Shown here: positions 50,291 through 59,528 of the stretch, piece after piece | Position numbering within the stretch: the stretch's first letter is position 1 | How the letters are laid out: every line of letters starts with the position of its first letter | DNA from: Acrocarpospora corrugata | GTDB taxonomy: Bacteria; Actinomycetota; Actinomycetes; Streptosporangiales; Streptosporangiaceae | Length of the DNA: 64,000 nt | Direction of reading: 5' to 3' | NCBI RefSeq assembly: GCF_009687845.1 | Contig: NZ_BLAD01000072.1 | Coordinates: forward strand, 1 to 64,000 | The notes under the pieces: generated by a model | Database searches by the model: none | What the model saw: the letters and a program-made list of their open reading frames with translations, nothing else | What the model was told of the DNA's origin: nothing | Made by a program: the position numbers and the translations under genes

Positions 50291-52351
50291 GTGCGTCGCC
50301 TGGTTTCCTTTCTAACCGCCGCCTGGCTCGTCGCGCCAGGTCTGGCGCACCCGGCGAACGCGACGCGTGCCGCCACAGCGGCGAACGGGCTGGTCCTGAC
50401 CGAAATCAGCCCGGAATCCCCGCAGGACCCGCGCGCCCCGATCACCATCGCGGGCGAGGTCACCGGCACCCCGCAGTCCATCGTCAAGGTCCGGTTCAGG
50501 TACGGCAGCAACAACCCGCTCCGCTCCCGCGCCGACATGGACGCGCACGCCACCGGCCAGGCCGACTACACCTCCGGCTACGACACCCGGATCCAGAACG
50601 CCGCGCTGGACCCCAACGGCAAGCTCCCGTTCACCGTCGACTTCACCCCCGGCCAGCTCGGCCTCACCCGGGCGGGCGTGTATCCGCTGACGATCGAGGT
50701 CCTGGACGGGTTCACCGAGCAGCCGCTGGCCGCCGTGCACACGTTCCTGACCTACCTCCCGCCCGGTACCAAGCTCCCCAAGACCCGGGTCGCGGTCGCG
50801 CTGCCGCTGATCGGCCGTCAGCACCAGGCCGACGACGGCGTGTTCCTGGACGAGAATCTGCTCGGCGACGGCCGCTTGGCCAACGTCCTCAAGCTGGCCG
50901 AGACGGTCGACAAGAACGTCACCTGGTTCGTGGACCCGGCCCTGCTGGACGACGCCCAGCGGCTCGCCCAGACGCACAAGGGCAAGACCAGCACGGACAG
51001 AAAGGCCGATCCCAAGGCCGGAGCCTGGCTGGCCGCGGTCCGCGCCGCACTGGCCGACAACCCGGTGCTGGCCACGCCATACGGGGATCCGGACGTGGCC
51101 GGGCTCGTGCACAACGGCCTCGACGACGCCACCGGCCAGGCCGTGGCCCAGGGCTCGACGGTGGCCAGCCAGCTACTGAAGCGGCAGATCCCGGCCACCA
51201 CGGTGTGGCCCGCCGGCGGCCTCATCGACCGGGACGGCCTGGACGAACTGGCCGTCAACGGCACCCGCTCGGTCCTGCTCACCGGTTCCGCGCTCCCGCC
51301 GATCAACCCCGCCGAAGCCGCCACCGCTGCCCCCGCCGCGCCGCTGGACACGGTGAAGGGCCAGGTCACCGCCCAACTGGCCGATCCCGTGCTGGGTCAG
51401 CTGCTGAGCTCGGACACCAAGGCGCCCGGGGCGGCGCTGGCCATCCGGCAGCGGTTCCTGGCCGAGACCGCCATGATCAGCCTGTCCCAGCCGCCGAACC
51501 GGGCCGGCAGCGTGATCGTCGCCCCCGCCACCCGGACCTGGAACCCCGATCCGGCCTTCATCGCCGAACTGCTCAAGCCGCTGCCGTGGACCCGGCCGAT
51601 CACCCTCGACTCGGTGAAACCGGACCGGACCGTCCGCGCCGAACTGGCCTATCCGGCCCAGGCCCGCCAGGGCGAGCTGTCCAAGGCGTATCTGACCAGC
51701 GTCCGCAAACTGGCCAGGAAGGTGGACACCGCCACCCAGGTGCCCGCCAGCGGGGTGCGTATCTTCGAGACCGCCGTGCTCCGGCTGGCCTCGGCCTCCT
51801 GGCGCGGCCAGAAGGCCGAACGGGAGGCGGCGGCGTACGTCGCCAAGGTCGAGGCGGCCGTGGACGCGCGGATGGCGCAGGTGTCGGTCGCCCGGCCGGA
51901 CGACCCGCGCTCGATCGCGGGCGAGAACGGGCGAATCCCGGTCACCGTCACCAACGAGATGGACGAGGACGTCGAGATCGCCATCCGGGTCAAGTCCACC
52001 CAGCCCGACCTGCTCGCGGTGGAGGGCCCGGCCGGCGTCCTGGAGACCACCTCGGTGACCGTGACCAAGGGCAAGACCTGGTCCTTCGACGTGCCGGTGA
52101 CCGTACGCGGCGACGGCGGCCAGGCCACCCTCAACGTGCAGCTGCTCAACCGCGAAGGACGGGTGTTCGGCAAGCCCGCCAAACTGACCGTGTCCGCCAC
52201 CGGCTACGGCGGGATCGCGCTCGTGATCGTCGGCGCGGCGGTCGTGATCATGCTGGCGGCCGTGGTGATGCGGATCGTGCGCCGCCGTTCCACCAAGAGG
52301 CCGCTGCTGCCCGCGCCGGTGCGCGAACACGGGGAACCCCAGGAGGCGTAG
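50291..52351 (+). CDS. DUF6049 family secreted/membrane protein
   Basis: A 686-residue protein with an N-terminal signal (VRRLVSFLTAAWLVAPGLAH), a large extracytoplasmic part and a C-terminal membrane helix (ALVIVGAAVVIMLAAVVMRI) with a basic tail. It is the conserved actinobacterial gene that precedes murJ. Domain hints are an Ig-like N-part (VLTEISPESPQDPRAPITIA) and a C-terminal beta-sandwich (GRIPVTVTNEMDEDVEIAIR). It may act with MurJ or the pseudokinase in cell-wall export. GTG 50291 is used. Function unknown. Confidence 0.85.
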   Translation: MRRLVSFLTAAWLVAPGLAHPANATRAATAANGLVLTEISPESPQDPRAPITIAGEVTGTPQSIVKVRFRYGSNNPLRSRADMDAHATGQADYTSGYDTRIQNAALDPNGKLPFTVDFTPGQLGLTRAGVYPLTIEVLDGFTEQPLAAVHTFLTYLPPGTKLPKTRVAVALPLIGRQHQADDGVFLDENLLGDGRLANVLKLAETVDKNVTWFVDPALLDDAQRLAQTHKGKTSTDRKADPKAGAWLAAVRAALADNPVLATPYGDPDVAGLVHNGLDDATGQAVAQGSTVASQLLKRQIPATTVWPAGGLIDRDGLDELAVNGTRSVLLTGSALPPINPAEAATAAPAAPLDTVKGQVTAQLADPVLGQLLSSDTKAPGAALAIRQRFLAETAMISLSQPPNRAGSVIVAPATRTWNPDPAFIAELLKPLPWTRPITLDSVKPDRTVRAELAYPAQARQGELSKAYLTSVRKLARKVDTATQVPASGVRIFETAVLRLASASWRGQKAEREAAAYVAKVEAAVDARMAQVSVARPDDPRSIAGENGRIPVTVTNEMDEDVEIAIRVKSTQPDLLAVEGPAGVLETTSVTVTKGKTWSFDVPVTVRGDGGQATLNVQLLNREGRVFGKPAKLTVSATGYGGIALVIVGAAVVIMLAAVVMRIVRRRSTKRPLLPAPVREHGEPQEA

Positions 52352-52399
52352 CCCGCCGATCCCCAGTAGCCTCGTGATCTCGTTCTACCGAGGAGTGAC

Positions 52400-54013
52400 A
52401 TGAGCCGGTTGATGCGCGCCAGCGCGATCATGGCGGCCGGGACGCTGGTCTCGCGGCTGACCGGTTTCCTGCGGACCGCCATCCTGGCCTCGGCCATCGG
52501 CGTGACCATCCTCGGTGACGCGTACAACGTGGCGTACACGATCCCGTTCGTGCTGTTCGACCTGCTCATCGGCGGGGTGCTGAGCAGCGTGATCGTGCCG
52601 GCCATCCTGCGCCACCACAAGGACGACGCGGACGGCGGGCGGGCCTACGAGCAGCGACTGCTGACCGCCGCCACGCTCGGGCTCACCCTGGTCGCCGTCG
52701 TGGCCGTGCTGCTGGCCCGGCCGCTGGTCCAGCTGTACGCCGACGACCTGACGCCGGAGGGGATCGACGCGGCGGTCACGCTGGCCCGGCTGATCCTGCC
52801 GCAGATCGCCTTCTTCGGGGTGGGCGCGGTGGCGGGGGCCATCCTCAACACCCGGGACCGGTTCGGGGCGCCGATGTGGGCGCCGGTGCTGAACAACCTC
52901 GTGGTGATCGGGGTCGGGGTGGCGTACCTGCTCCGGCACGGGACGCACGAGGTGGCCCAGGTGACCAGGGGCGAGTTGCTGCTGCTGGGCATCGGCACCA
53001 CGGCCGGCATCGTGGGGCAGTCGATCATCCTGGTCATCGCGCTGCACCGGGTCGGGTTCCGGTTCCGGCCCAGGTTCGACATCTGGAAGGCCGGGCTGGG
53101 CGAGCTGAGCCGGCTGGCGGTGTGGACGCTGACCTTCGTGGCGATCAACCAGGTCGGGTTCGTGGTGACGACGCGGCTGGCCACGGGGGCCGGGAGCGCG
53201 GCGGCCGCGGACGGGATCGACGGGCGGGGGCTGACGCCGTACTCGTACGCGTTCCAGTTGTTTCAGTTGCCGTACGGGATCATCGCGGTTTCGGTGATCA
53301 CGGCGATGTTGCCGCGGTTGAGCGTGTTCGTGCGGGACGGGGAGTTCGATTCGGCGCGGGGGGAGTTCGCGTCGGCGGTGCGGATGGTGTGTTCGGTGAT
53401 CGTGCCGGCCGGGTTGCTGTTGATGGTGCTCGGGCCGTCGGTGACTGTGCTGATCTTCGGGCGGGGGGCGGTCTCGACCGAGCAGGCGATCTACATCGGG
53501 CATGTGCTGCAGGTGTTCGGGCTGGCGCTGGTGCCGTTCTCGATCTTCCAGTTGCTGCTGCGGGTGTTCTACAGCTTCGGGGACACCCGTACCCCCGCTC
53601 TGATCGCCGGGGTGAACGTGCTGATCAACGCGGCGATCGGGATCACGCTGTACCTGACGCTGCCGCCGCAGGTGGTGGTGATGGGGCTGGCCGGGGCGTT
53701 CACCGTGACCTACGTGGTGGGGAGCGCGCTGACCTGGCTGCTGGCCAGCCGCAGGATCGGCGGGCTCGGCGGGCGGCTGGTGGCCTCCGGGCTGATCCGG
53801 ATGTATCTGGCCGCGATCCCGGCGGCGCTGGTCGCGCTGCTGGTGCTGTGGGGGAGTGTGCGGGTCGCCGACATCAACGCGATCAGTTCGGCCGTGGTGC
53901 TGGCCGTCGGCGGCGGGCTCGGCGGGCTGGTCTACCTGCTGGTCGCGCACCGGCTCAGGATCGCGGAAGTGGGTTCCATCATTGGAATGGTGACGAGACG
54001 GGTAGGACGCTAA
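52400..54013 (+). CDS. murJ: lipid II flippase MurJ
   Basis: Moves lipid-linked peptidoglycan precursor across the membrane. It has 537 residues and about fourteen helices. The family start MRASAIMAAGTLVSRLTGFL leads to a motif with TAILASAIGVTILGDAYNVA; later blocks FFGVGAVAGAILNTRDRFGA and ARGEFASAVRMVCSVIVPAG are typical of the MOP superfamily. ATG 52400 follows GAGGAGTGAC. The pseudokinase gene lies 152 bp downstream, replacing the C-terminal kinase-like part that mycobacterial MviN carries in one polypeptide. Confidence 0.94.
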   Translation: MSRLMRASAIMAAGTLVSRLTGFLRTAILASAIGVTILGDAYNVAYTIPFVLFDLLIGGVLSSVIVPAILRHHKDDADGGRAYEQRLLTAATLGLTLVAVVAVLLARPLVQLYADDLTPEGIDAAVTLARLILPQIAFFGVGAVAGAILNTRDRFGAPMWAPVLNNLVVIGVGVAYLLRHGTHEVAQVTRGELLLLGIGTTAGIVGQSIILVIALHRVGFRFRPRFDIWKAGLGELSRLAVWTLTFVAINQVGFVVTTRLATGAGSAAAADGIDGRGLTPYSYAFQLFQLPYGIIAVSVITAMLPRLSVFVRDGEFDSARGEFASAVRMVCSVIVPAGLLLMVLGPSVTVLIFGRGAVSTEQAIYIGHVLQVFGLALVPFSIFQLLLRVFYSFGDTRTPALIAGVNVLINAAIGITLYLTLPPQVVVMGLAGAFTVTYVVGSALTWLLASRRIGGLGGRLVASGLIRMYLAAIPAALVALLVLWGSVRVADINAISSAVVLAVGGGLGGLVYLLVAHRLRIAEVGSIIGMVTRRVGR

Positions 54014-54165
54014 AGGGTTTCTCCACCCTGATTGTGTGATCCTGGCGGGCGTGGCGTGACCCCGGCACGGCACTAGCATGGTGTGGCAGAGGTAAAACCG
54101 GTGAGCGGAGGCAAAAGCGTGGGCGGATGCACGTCGCGTCGCCGGCCTGACGCGGGAGCGGCCCG

Positions 54166-55659
54166 GTGAGCATGTCCGCCGTCGAACCCGGCACCCGTCT
54201 CGCCGATCGTTTCCGGCTCGAAGACCGCGTGCACGAATCCCGCGGAGCGACCCTCTGGAAGGCCATCGACGAGATCCTGGCCAGGCCCGTCGCCGTCCAC
54301 ACCTTCAGCCCCGAGTTTCCGCGCGAGAGCGAGGTCGTGCTGGCCGCGCGTGCCGCCAGCCGGTTGACCGACCCCCGGCTGACCCAGGTCTTCGACGCCG
54401 CCGACGAGGACGGCACCGCCTACGTGGTCAGCGAGTGGGTGACCGGCGAGTCCCTGCTGGACCTGCTCGAAGCCGGGCCGATGGAGCCCGAGCGCGGCGC
54501 CGTCCTGGTCGCCGAAGCCGCAGAAGCCCTCGCGCACGCCCACCGGGCCGGCATGTGCCACCTCGCCCTGACCCCCGGGCGGCTGATGTGGAGCGAAGGC
54601 GGCACCGTCAAGCTGCTCGGCGTCGGCGTGGACGCGGCCGTCCTCGGCCTGGAGGCCGAATCCCCCGAGGAGGCCGAGCGCGCCGACGCGGAAGGTCTCG
54701 GCCGCCTGCTGTACGCGGCGCTCACCGGCCACTGGCCCGGCGAGGACGACTGCGGCCTGCCGCCCGCGCCGCTGGACGACGGCAAGCTCTGCACGCCCCG
54801 CCAGGTGACCGCCGGCGTCCCCGGCTACCTGGACACGATCGTCAGCCGGATCCTGGGAGTCAAACGCGGCCTCACGCCGCTGACCACGCCCGCCGAAGTG
54901 GCCGAGGCGCTGTCCCAGGTCCCCCGCCCCGCGCCCGCCCCCGCCTCCACGGTGCCGCCGTCGGTGGAGCTGCGCGCCGAGGCTCCCGACACGCTCACCA
55001 CCGCCAGGGCCGCCCGGCCGGCCCCGCCGCCGCGCCCGCAGCCCAACCGCCGCCCGGCCGGCCTGTTCAGCCGGTTCCTGATCACCATCGTGGTCCTGCT
55101 GGTGATGGCCGTCGTCGGCATCGGCGCCTGGAGCCTGGGCAAGAGCCTCGGCACCGAAGCCTCCCCGTCCAGCAGCTCCCCCTCGGCGCCCGGCGCGGAA
55201 CCGGGGGCCAAGACCGTGGCCCTCACCCCCGCGGAAGCCATCGGGTTCGACCCGCTCGGCGACGGCGAGGAGCGCAACGAACTGGCCGCTCGCGCCATCG
55301 ACGGCTCGTACGGCACCGACTGGCACACCGAGACCTACGACAGCGCCAAGTTCGGCGGTCTCAAGAAGGGCGTCGGCTTACTCGTCGACCTCGGCAGGGA
55401 CGCCCAGCTGACCAAGGTGACCGTCGACTTCGGGGACGTGCCCGGCGGCTCCGCCGAACTCAAACTGGGCGGCCAGCCCACGCCGGAGGCGCTCACCACG
55501 GCCGCGTCCACCAAGCAGGCGATGGGCAAGGTGACCTTCGACCTGACCGGCAGCGAGCCGAGCCGCTACCTGATGGTGTGGTTCACCGAACTGCCGCCGT
55601 TCGGGCCCAGGTTCCGCGGCACGGTGCTGGATCTGGAGATCACCGCGACCGAGGAATAG
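54166..55659 (+). CDS. pseudokinase with C-terminal discoidin-like domain (MurJ partner)
   Basis: A 497-residue membrane protein. Residues 10-260 have a protein-kinase fold outline, but the ATP lysine position reads VAVHTF, the catalytic HRD is HLALTPGRLMW, and the DFG region is LLGVGVDA, so it is a pseudokinase. One membrane helix (FLITIVVLLVMAVVGIGAWS, about 305-325) separates it from an extracellular domain of about 150 residues resembling a discoidin/carbohydrate module. In mycobacteria the equivalent part of MviN is a pseudokinase that binds a forkhead protein after phosphorylation. GTG 54166 follows GGGAG. Confidence 0.85.
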   Translation: MSMSAVEPGTRLADRFRLEDRVHESRGATLWKAIDEILARPVAVHTFSPEFPRESEVVLAARAASRLTDPRLTQVFDAADEDGTAYVVSEWVTGESLLDLLEAGPMEPERGAVLVAEAAEALAHAHRAGMCHLALTPGRLMWSEGGTVKLLGVGVDAAVLGLEAESPEEAERADAEGLGRLLYAALTGHWPGEDDCGLPPAPLDDGKLCTPRQVTAGVPGYLDTIVSRILGVKRGLTPLTTPAEVAEALSQVPRPAPAPASTVPPSVELRAEAPDTLTTARAARPAPPPRPQPNRRPAGLFSRFLITIVVLLVMAVVGIGAWSLGKSLGTEASPSSSSPSAPGAEPGAKTVALTPAEAIGFDPLGDGEERNELAARAIDGSYGTDWHTETYDSAKFGGLKKGVGLLVDLGRDAQLTKVTVDFGDVPGGSAELKLGGQPTPEALTTAASTKQAMGKVTFDLTGSEPSRYLMVWFTELPPFGPRFRGTVLDLEITATEE

Positions 55660-55758
55660 CAGGTCTCAGGCCTATTTGATCTGGTTTACGCGCCTTGATG
55701 CCGCTGGAGGGAAGTATGGTGGCACCATCTTGGACCTGAGCACCCTGGGATCGGCGAC

Positions 55759-56415
55759 GTGACCCCTCCACCAGAACAGCCGGCAACGCCCGAGCACCCC
55801 ACAGCCGTGGGTGCCCGGACGGCGTTGACGGACGCCGACCTGCTCACCCGCCATATCGGCGGCGACCCACTGGCCTTCAGCGAGATCGTCAAACGCCACC
55901 GGGACCGGATGTGGGCGGTCGCGCTGCGCACCCTGGGGGACCCCGACGAGGCGGCCGACGCCGTCCAGGACGCGTTCATGTCCGCCTACCGGAAAGCCGA
56001 CAGTTTCCGGGGTGACGCGGCAGTCACCACATGGTTGCATCGAATCGTGGTCAACGCCTGCCTGGATCGCATGCGGCGCAAGTCCGTCCGGCCGGTGGCC
56101 GACGACGAACTGATCGAGGCCGCCGAGCGGGACACGCCAATGCCCGACCAGACCGCCGAACGCGAAGTGTCCATGGAGGTCACCGCCGCGCTCAAACTCC
56201 TGCCCGCCGACCAGCGGGCGGCCCTCGTACTGGTGGACATGATGGGATATTCCGTGGAGGACGCGGCAGGGGTTCTGGGGGTCCCCGCCGGGACCGTGAA
56301 GAGCCGATGCGCACGTGGCCGGGCGAAACTCGCGCCGATTCTTTCCCATCTACGGAACCGAACGGACCTCAGTCGCGTCTCATCCGCGAAGGGAGCAGAA
56401 CTTCGTGACGGGTGA
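55759..56415 (+). CDS. sigM: ECF sigma factor of the SigM type
   Basis: A 218-residue ECF sigma factor. Region 2 is DPLAFSEIVKRHRDRMWAVA with DEAADAVQDAFMSAYRKAD and FRGDAAVTTWLHRIVVNACL; region 4 is LPADQRAALVLVDMMGYSVE with VLGVPAGTVKSRCARGRAKL. The gene order sigM, anti-sigma, trxB, trxA matches mycobacterial Rv3911-Rv3914. GTG 55759 begins MTPPPEQPATPEH. The anti-sigma start overlaps the sigM 3' end, so they are translationally coupled. It probably controls envelope or redox stress genes. Confidence 0.93.
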   Translation: MTPPPEQPATPEHPTAVGARTALTDADLLTRHIGGDPLAFSEIVKRHRDRMWAVALRTLGDPDEAADAVQDAFMSAYRKADSFRGDAAVTTWLHRIVVNACLDRMRRKSVRPVADDELIEAAERDTPMPDQTAEREVSMEVTAALKLLPADQRAALVLVDMMGYSVEDAAGVLGVPAGTVKSRCARGRAKLAPILSHLRNRTDLSRVSSAKGAELRDG

Positions 56416-57430
56416 TACGCACTACGACCTGGAGATCCTCGCAGAGCTGGCGGAGGGGTTGCTGGACGACGCCACCGCTCATCGGGTCCGGCAGCACTTG
56501 GCTGTCTGCGATCCATGCGGGGAGAGCCTGGCCGATCTGGCCACCGTACGGGAGATGCTCGCGACGGTGCCCATTCCAGCGATGCCGCTGGGGGTAGCGA
56601 TGCGTATCGACCGCGCGCTGGCCGCTGAACCTAATCCTTTTGTGTCTGGTACGGCGGGAGCCAACGGGCTTTCGCTGGTTCCCCCGGCGATATCCGGCCC
56701 GTGGGATGCTCCAGCTTCGGACATTCCCGCCGGTTTGGGTGTTCCTGCTGGGGTGAGCTTCACGACTGCGTCGGAGAGTCCGGCCGAGTGGAATGTTTCC
56801 GCTGGTTCGGATGATCACGCTGGTTCGGACATTCCCGCCGGTTGGAGCGTCCACGCTCGATCAGACGTTCACGCTGGTTCGGACGTTCCTGCTCTTGTGG
56901 GGGTAGCGGCTTCGGATGACTCGGGGTTGGCGACTGTCACTCCGATCCGGAAGTCGTCCCGGGGTCGTCGGGCCTGGCTGGCCTCGCTCGGCGCGGCCGC
57001 CGCGGTGGCCGGAGTCTTCGGTGCCACCACGCTGGCCACCAACTTGTTCTCCGCGCCCAGCGGAACCCTGGCCGAGCCGACGACGAGCGTGTCCACCCCC
57101 GACCGCACGCCGCAGCGAGCCCTGACCTACACCGTCCGGGCGAGCGGCCACAACTACACATCCCGGGAACTGTCCGGCTCCCTGGTCGGCTACTTCGGCC
57201 CCGAGCCCGGCACCGGCAGCAACAACGACGAACAACTCGACGCCTGCGTCCAGGCCAAGTCCAACGAACTCGACCGCGCCCCCATCGCGGTGGACCGGGC
57301 CCTGTACAACGGCAACGAAGCCACCGTGATGGCCTTCTGGGAAGAGCAATCCCTCAACAAGGTCCGCGTCGTCGTCGTCAACGACACCTGCCAGGAACTC
57401 CGCCAAGACGGCCTCGCCACCTGGAACTAA
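56405..57430 (+). CDS. rsmA: zinc-type anti-sigma factor (RsmA-like)
   Basis: A 341-residue transmembrane anti-sigma. The N-terminal ZAS domain carries HRVRQHLAVCDPCGE (H-x3-C-x2-C). A linker of about 100 residues is made of imperfect repeats of the type GSDIPAGWSVHARSD. One membrane helix lies near AWLASLGAAAAVAGVFGATT. The extracytoplasmic C-terminus has two Cys (LDACVQAKSNEL, VVNDTCQEL) that could sense redox state. GTG 56405 follows AAGGGAG and overlaps sigM by 11 bp. It would hold SigM at the membrane until a signal. Confidence 0.87.
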   Translation: MTGDTHYDLEILAELAEGLLDDATAHRVRQHLAVCDPCGESLADLATVREMLATVPIPAMPLGVAMRIDRALAAEPNPFVSGTAGANGLSLVPPAISGPWDAPASDIPAGLGVPAGVSFTTASESPAEWNVSAGSDDHAGSDIPAGWSVHARSDVHAGSDVPALVGVAASDDSGLATVTPIRKSSRGRRAWLASLGAAAAVAGVFGATTLATNLFSAPSGTLAEPTTSVSTPDRTPQRALTYTVRASGHNYTSRELSGSLVGYFGPEPGTGSNNDEQLDACVQAKSNELDRAPIAVDRALYNGNEATVMAFWEEQSLNKVRVVVVNDTCQELRQDGLATWN

Positions 57431-57489
57431 CACCCACATCCCGCCGGCAGGTCCGTACCGACGAGAAACTGGACCACCCGGCTGTGGTT

Positions 57490-57519
57490 GCCGTTACCCG
57501 ACCCAGGTCGGGTAACGGC
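57490..57519. terminator. terminator after the anti-sigma gene
   Basis: GCCGTTACCCGAC (57490-57502) pairs with GTCGGGTAACGGC (57507-57519). The following minus-strand gene is convergent. Confidence 0.75.
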
Positions 57520-57527
57520 ATGGCTGC

Positions 57528-57842
57528 TTAGGTGTTCATCTCGTAGCGGTACCAACGGCGCGGATCGCCGTCCTCGTGCAGCCAAAGCGTCCCATCTCTG
57601 CCGATCTTCCCCCCGGCCCAGCCGGTCGGGTGTCGGTCGCCCGGCAGCAGCAGGTTCTCCCGGTCCGTCTCGGTGATGGCTTCCCCCTGCCGGCGGGCCC
57701 TGTGGATCTCCCAGCGGAACCCGCCACCCGCTCGGTGCTGTCTGAGGAAGGCAAGCTCAGCACCGGAGACGGCCAGGCCGCGGCCCCGTGTGACGGGGTT
57801 CGGTGTGACGCTCCGGACGCCATCACCGTCAATCTCGATCAA
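57528..57842 (-). CDS. hypothetical protein with doubtful start
   Basis: A frame of at least 104 residues rich in charged blocks: RGLAVSGAELAFLRQHRAGG, FRWEIHRARRQGEAI, RENLLLPGDRHPTGWAG and LWLHEDGDPRRWYRYEMNT. It looks like a compact folded protein, but only a TTG at 57842 offers a start and there is no ribosome binding site, so the 5' end may be lost. I do not recognise the family. It sits between the SigM-type anti-sigma gene and trxB, where other actinobacteria usually have nothing. Confidence 0.4.
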   Translation of the reverse strand: MIEIDGDGVRSVTPNPVTRGRGLAVSGAELAFLRQHRAGGGFRWEIHRARRQGEAITETDRENLLLPGDRHPTGWAGGKIGRDGTLWLHEDGDPRRWYRYEMNT

Positions 57843-58005
57843 CGGAAAGTCGGTGCAGGAGCAGGCGTGGATACTCCGACCTTCTTAGCCCCGCCAGCAC
57901 CGGGTCGAAGGCCCCGAGGGCAATCTCCGCGCCATAGGTCGTACCCCGGCTTGGCCGCGCCTGTGTCTGGACTGAGGAACGCAGGTCGCGGAGCGGCCGG
58001 AGTGA

Positions 58006-58064
58006 CGAGGGAAGACACAGGCTCCCGGGCGGCCAAGCCCGCCGATCCGGAGGATCGGCCATAA
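58006..58064 (-). repeat. dispersed repeat, copy A
   Basis: Minus-strand TTATGGCCGATCCTCCGG, then TCGGCGGGCTT, ending GTGTCTTCCCTCG. It aligns without gaps to 60241-60299 on the plus strand (59 bp, 11 mismatches by my count). It also sits inside a larger inverted structure GGCTTGGCCGC-GCCTGTGTCT (about 57951-57968) with AGACACAGGC and GCGGCCAAGCC (58013-58038). Confidence 0.7.
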
Positions 58065-58135
58065 CCACAGCGCGGCATAAACACAGCCTAGGATCTGTTG
58101 ACGCCCTTGGTCATAGCAGAGAGAGGCGAGAAGCG

Positions 58136-59068
58136 TTGAGCGACGTCCGTAACGTGATCATCATCGGGTCGGGGCCCGCCGGCTACACGGCGGCCGTCTA
58201 CTCGGCCCGCGCCGACCTCCGGCCGCTCGTTTTCGAGGGCTCGGTCACCGCCGGCGGCGCGCTGATGAACACCACCGATGTGGAGAACTTCCCCGGCTTC
58301 CCCGACGGCATCATGGGGCCCGACCTCATGGACAACCTGCGCAAGCAGGCCGAGCGCTTCGGCGCCGAACTGGTCGCCGACGACGTGGTCGAGGTGGATC
58401 TGACCGTCACCCCCAAAGTGGTGAAGACCCACACCGACACGTACTACGCCAAGTCCGTCATCCTGGCGACCGGCTCCGGCTACCGCGAGCTGGGCCTGGA
58501 GAACGAGAAGCGGCTTTCCGGGCACGGCGTCTCGTGGTGTGCCACCTGTGACGGGTTCTTCTTCCGCGACCAGGACATCGTGGTCGTCGGCGGCGGCGAC
58601 ACCGCCATGGAGGAGGCCACCTTCCTGACCCGCTTCGCCCGCACGGTCACCGTGGTGCACCGCCGCGGCGAACTCCGCGCCAGCAAGATCATGCAGGACC
58701 GCGCGTTCGCGAACGAGAAGATCCGCTTCGTCTGGGACAGCGCCGTCGTCGACGTCCTGGGGGAGAAGAAGGTCAGCGGTGTCCGGCTGCGCAACCTCAA
58801 GACCGGCGAGGAGACCGAGCTGGAGGCGACCGGCCTGTTCATCGCGATCGGCCACGACCCCCGGGTGGAGCTGATCAAGGGCCAGGTCGAGCTCGACGAA
58901 GAGGGCTACGTCCAGGTCGCCTCGCCCACCACCAAGACCAACCTGGACGGCGTCTTCGCCTGCGGCGACGTGGTGGACCACAGCTACCGCCAGGCGATCA
59001 CCGCCGCCGGCACGGGCTGCGCCGCCTCACTCGACTCCGAGCGCTGGCTTACCGAGCTCGAAGACTGA
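58136..59068 (+). CDS. trxB: thioredoxin-disulfide reductase
   Basis: A 310-residue FAD/NADPH enzyme that reduces thioredoxin. FAD-binding [18 protein letters not shown], redox pair CATC in [14 protein letters not shown], and NADPH-binding [15 protein letters not shown] are all present; the C-terminal [20 protein letters not shown] is the second FAD motif. TTG 58136 ([11 protein letters not shown]) is used; a GTG six codons later would cut the first strand. TAGGAT at 58088-58093 is a candidate -10. trxA lies 30 bp downstream; both probably belong to the SigM regulon, as in mycobacteria. Confidence 0.95.
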   Translation: MSDVRNVIIIGSGPAGYTAAVYSARADLRPLVFEGSVTAGGALMNTTDVENFPGFPDGIMGPDLMDNLRKQAERFGAELVADDVVEVDLTVTPKVVKTHTDTYYAKSVILATGSGYRELGLENEKRLSGHGVSWCATCDGFFFRDQDIVVVGGGDTAMEEATFLTRFARTVTVVHRRGELRASKIMQDRAFANEKIRFVWDSAVVDVLGEKKVSGVRLRNLKTGEETELEATGLFIAIGHDPRVELIKGQVELDEEGYVQVASPTTKTNLDGVFACGDVVDHSYRQAITAAGTGCAASLDSERWLTELED

Positions 59069-59098
59069 TCACCGATCCACCTAGAAGGGGAGACAACA

Positions 59099-59422
59099 GT
59101 GGGCGTCATCAAGAGCGTCACCGACGCGGACTTCAGCACCGAGGTTCTCAAGAGCGACAAGCCTGTCATCGTGGACTTCTGGGCCGAGTGGTGCGGACCG
59201 TGCCGCCAGGTCGCTCCCATCCTCGAAGAGATCGCGACCGAGCACGCGGACAAGCTGACCGTGGTCAAACTCAACATCGACGAGAACCCGGCCACCCCGC
59301 GCGACTACGGCGTACTCCAGATTCCCACCCTGAACGTGTACAAGGGCGGCGAAGTCGTGAAGCAGATCATCGGCGCCAAGCCGAAGGCGATGCTGCTGCG
59401 CGAGCTTGAGGGCATCATCTAG
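59099..59422 (+). CDS. trxA: thioredoxin
   Basis: A 107-residue thioredoxin with the active site [20 protein letters not shown] (Cys32-Gly-Pro-Cys35 by alignment) and the cis-proline segment [17 protein letters not shown] 59099 follows AAGGGGAGA. It is reduced by the TrxB encoded 30 bp upstream. A strong terminator follows. Confidence 0.96.
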   Translation: MGVIKSVTDADFSTEVLKSDKPVIVDFWAEWCGPCRQVAPILEEIATEHADKLTVVKLNIDENPATPRDYGVLQIPTLNVYKGGEVVKQIIGAKPKAMLLRELEGII

Positions 59423-59445
59423 ATCCCCCGCCCACACGCCTCACC

Positions 59446-59483
59446 CGAGAAAGCCTCCTCACCCCGAGGAGGCTTTCTCGCTT
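59446..59483 (+). terminator. terminator of the trxBA operon
   Basis: CGAGAAAGCCTCCTC (59446-59460) pairs with GAGGAGGCTTTCTCG (59466-59480) around ACCCC, followed by CTTG. Confidence 0.85.
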
Positions 59484-59528
59484 GTACGGGAATACCTCCA
59501 CATTGGCCATAGACGGCGCTGAGAAGCC

